From positions 1 to 5,301 of the forward strand of contig BEHO01000106.1 of NCBI GenBank assembly GCA_002898915.1: a stretch of DNA of 5,301 nt. The letters run 5' to 3'. Source of the DNA: a bacterium HR12. GTDB lineage: Bacteria > Actinomycetota > UBA4738 > HRBIN12. This document shows, in pieces, positions 4,866 to 5,301 of the stretch; within the stretch, counting starts at the first letter, position 1, and every line of letters starts with the position of its first letter. Both the position numbers and the translations under genes were made by a program. The notes beneath the pieces were generated by a model that saw only the letters and a list, made by a program, of their open reading frames with translations, searched no databases and was not told where the DNA came from.

Positions 4866-5301
4866 ATGACAGTGAGCGAGGCAGTTTCCGTTTCGGATGT
4901 TGCATCGCCGGCCAGGGGTCGGCGGGTCGCCATCATCGGCGCTGGCGCCGTTGGCACCTGCTGCGCCAACTATCTGCTCGATGCCGGCTTCGAGGTCGAA
5001 GTCATTGACACCGCCGAGCCGGGCGGCCCCGATCAATGCTCCTACGGCAACGCCGGCGGCCTGTCCCCGGGCTCCTGCATTCCGAACGCAATGCCGGGTC
5101 TCATCGCCGAACTCCCGGGCATCCTGCTCGATCCGGAAGGCCCGGTGAGCCTGCGCATTCTCGACCTGCCTCATGCGCTGCCGTGGCTCATCCGTTTTCT
5201 CTGGGCGAGCCGCCGCAGCAGCGTCGAGCGAATTTCCGATGCGATGATCGCGCTCAATCGCCATACCTTCGATTTCTACAATCCGCTCATCAAGCAGGCC
5301 G
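4866..5301 (+). CDS. FAD-dependent D-amino-acid dehydrogenase-like protein (DadA type), 3' end outside window
   Basis: An open frame runs from ATG 4866 to the window edge without a stop (145 whole codons). After a short N-terminal tail, VAIIGAGAVG (21-30) gives the GxGxxG dinucleotide-binding motif for FAD, and VEVIDTA (44-50) ends in the acidic residue that binds the ribose (D48). SYGNAGGLSPGS (59-70) followed by IPNAMPG (72-78) matches the conserved block of DadA-type D-amino-acid dehydrogenases and the related rhizobial hydroxyproline-pathway oxidoreductases. The family deaminates D-amino acids oxidatively, usually passing electrons to the respiratory chain. The start lies eight bases after the ATPase stop and has a GAGGAG site, so co-transcription is likely. 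Codon use differs from the first 4.4 kb: 6 of 8 Asp codons are GAT and none of 14 Gly codons is GGG, suggesting an alphaproteobacterial source. The substrate is unknown and the C-terminal substrate domain is not visible. Confidence 0.88.
   Translation, partial: MTVSEAVSVSDVASPARGRRVAIIGAGAVGTCCANYLLDAGFEVEVIDTAEPGGPDQCSYGNAGGLSPGSCIPNAMPGLIAELPGILLDPEGPVSLRILDLPHALPWLIRFLWASRRSSVERISDAMIALNRHTFDFYNPLIKQA

Noticed and set aside
4009..4905. Minus-strand open frame opposite the ATPase
   Set aside because: It is a shadow frame over a gene with intact Walker A, Walker B and signature motifs, and it has no motif of its own.

Overview
The window reads as a high-GC, actinobacterium-like chromosome segment for roughly its first 4.4 kb. 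Gly GGG, Glu GAG and Asp GAC codons dominate, the tRNA does not encode CCA, and both binding proteins are lipoproteins, which fits a Gram-positive-type envelope. From about 4.4 kb to the end, codon use changes to a moderately lower-GC style: GAA, GAT, CAT, AAT and ATT appear and GGG disappears. The protein coded there looks alphaproteobacterial (rhizobial). The change falls inside one open reading frame, just after the conserved Q-loop region of an ABC ATPase. A chimeric assembly join or a recombination/transfer junction is therefore the most important point to resolve. The lineage calls are inference from codon use and protein style, not from a search.

Layout. At 1-647 (+) is the C-terminal part of a DAO-family FAD-dependent amine/amino-acid oxidoreductase (sarcosine or glycine oxidase-like). 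At 649-732 (-) is tRNA-Leu(CAA), ending one base from that gene's stop codon. An 89-base divergent spacer at 733-821 carries an 8-bp inverted repeat whose two arms each hold a TACACT -10-like hexamer, one facing each way. At 822-2018 (+) is a lipoprotein of the branched-chain-amino-acid-type periplasmic binding family, with no cognate permease nearby. The spacer 2019-2109 holds a good sigma70-like promoter (TTGCCC, 17 bp, TAGAGT). An operon of polar-amino-acid-type ABC transporter genes follows: a substrate-binding lipoprotein (2110-3042), a permease (3059-4057) and an ATPase (4054-4857), the last two joined by a GTGA start/stop overlap. Eight bases later begins a DadA-like FAD-dependent D-amino-acid dehydrogenase (4866 to beyond the window end).

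How they may work together. The binding protein would capture an amino acid or related small polar solute outside the membrane. The single permease, probably as a homodimer, would carry it inward, powered by the ATPase dimer. The flanking FAD oxidoreductases would fit catabolism of imported amino acids, N-methyl amino acids or D-amino acids. The link to the downstream dehydrogenase is only as good as the continuity of the sequence near 4.35-4.42 kb. I see no CRISPR array, insertion sequence, phage gene or clearly new system.
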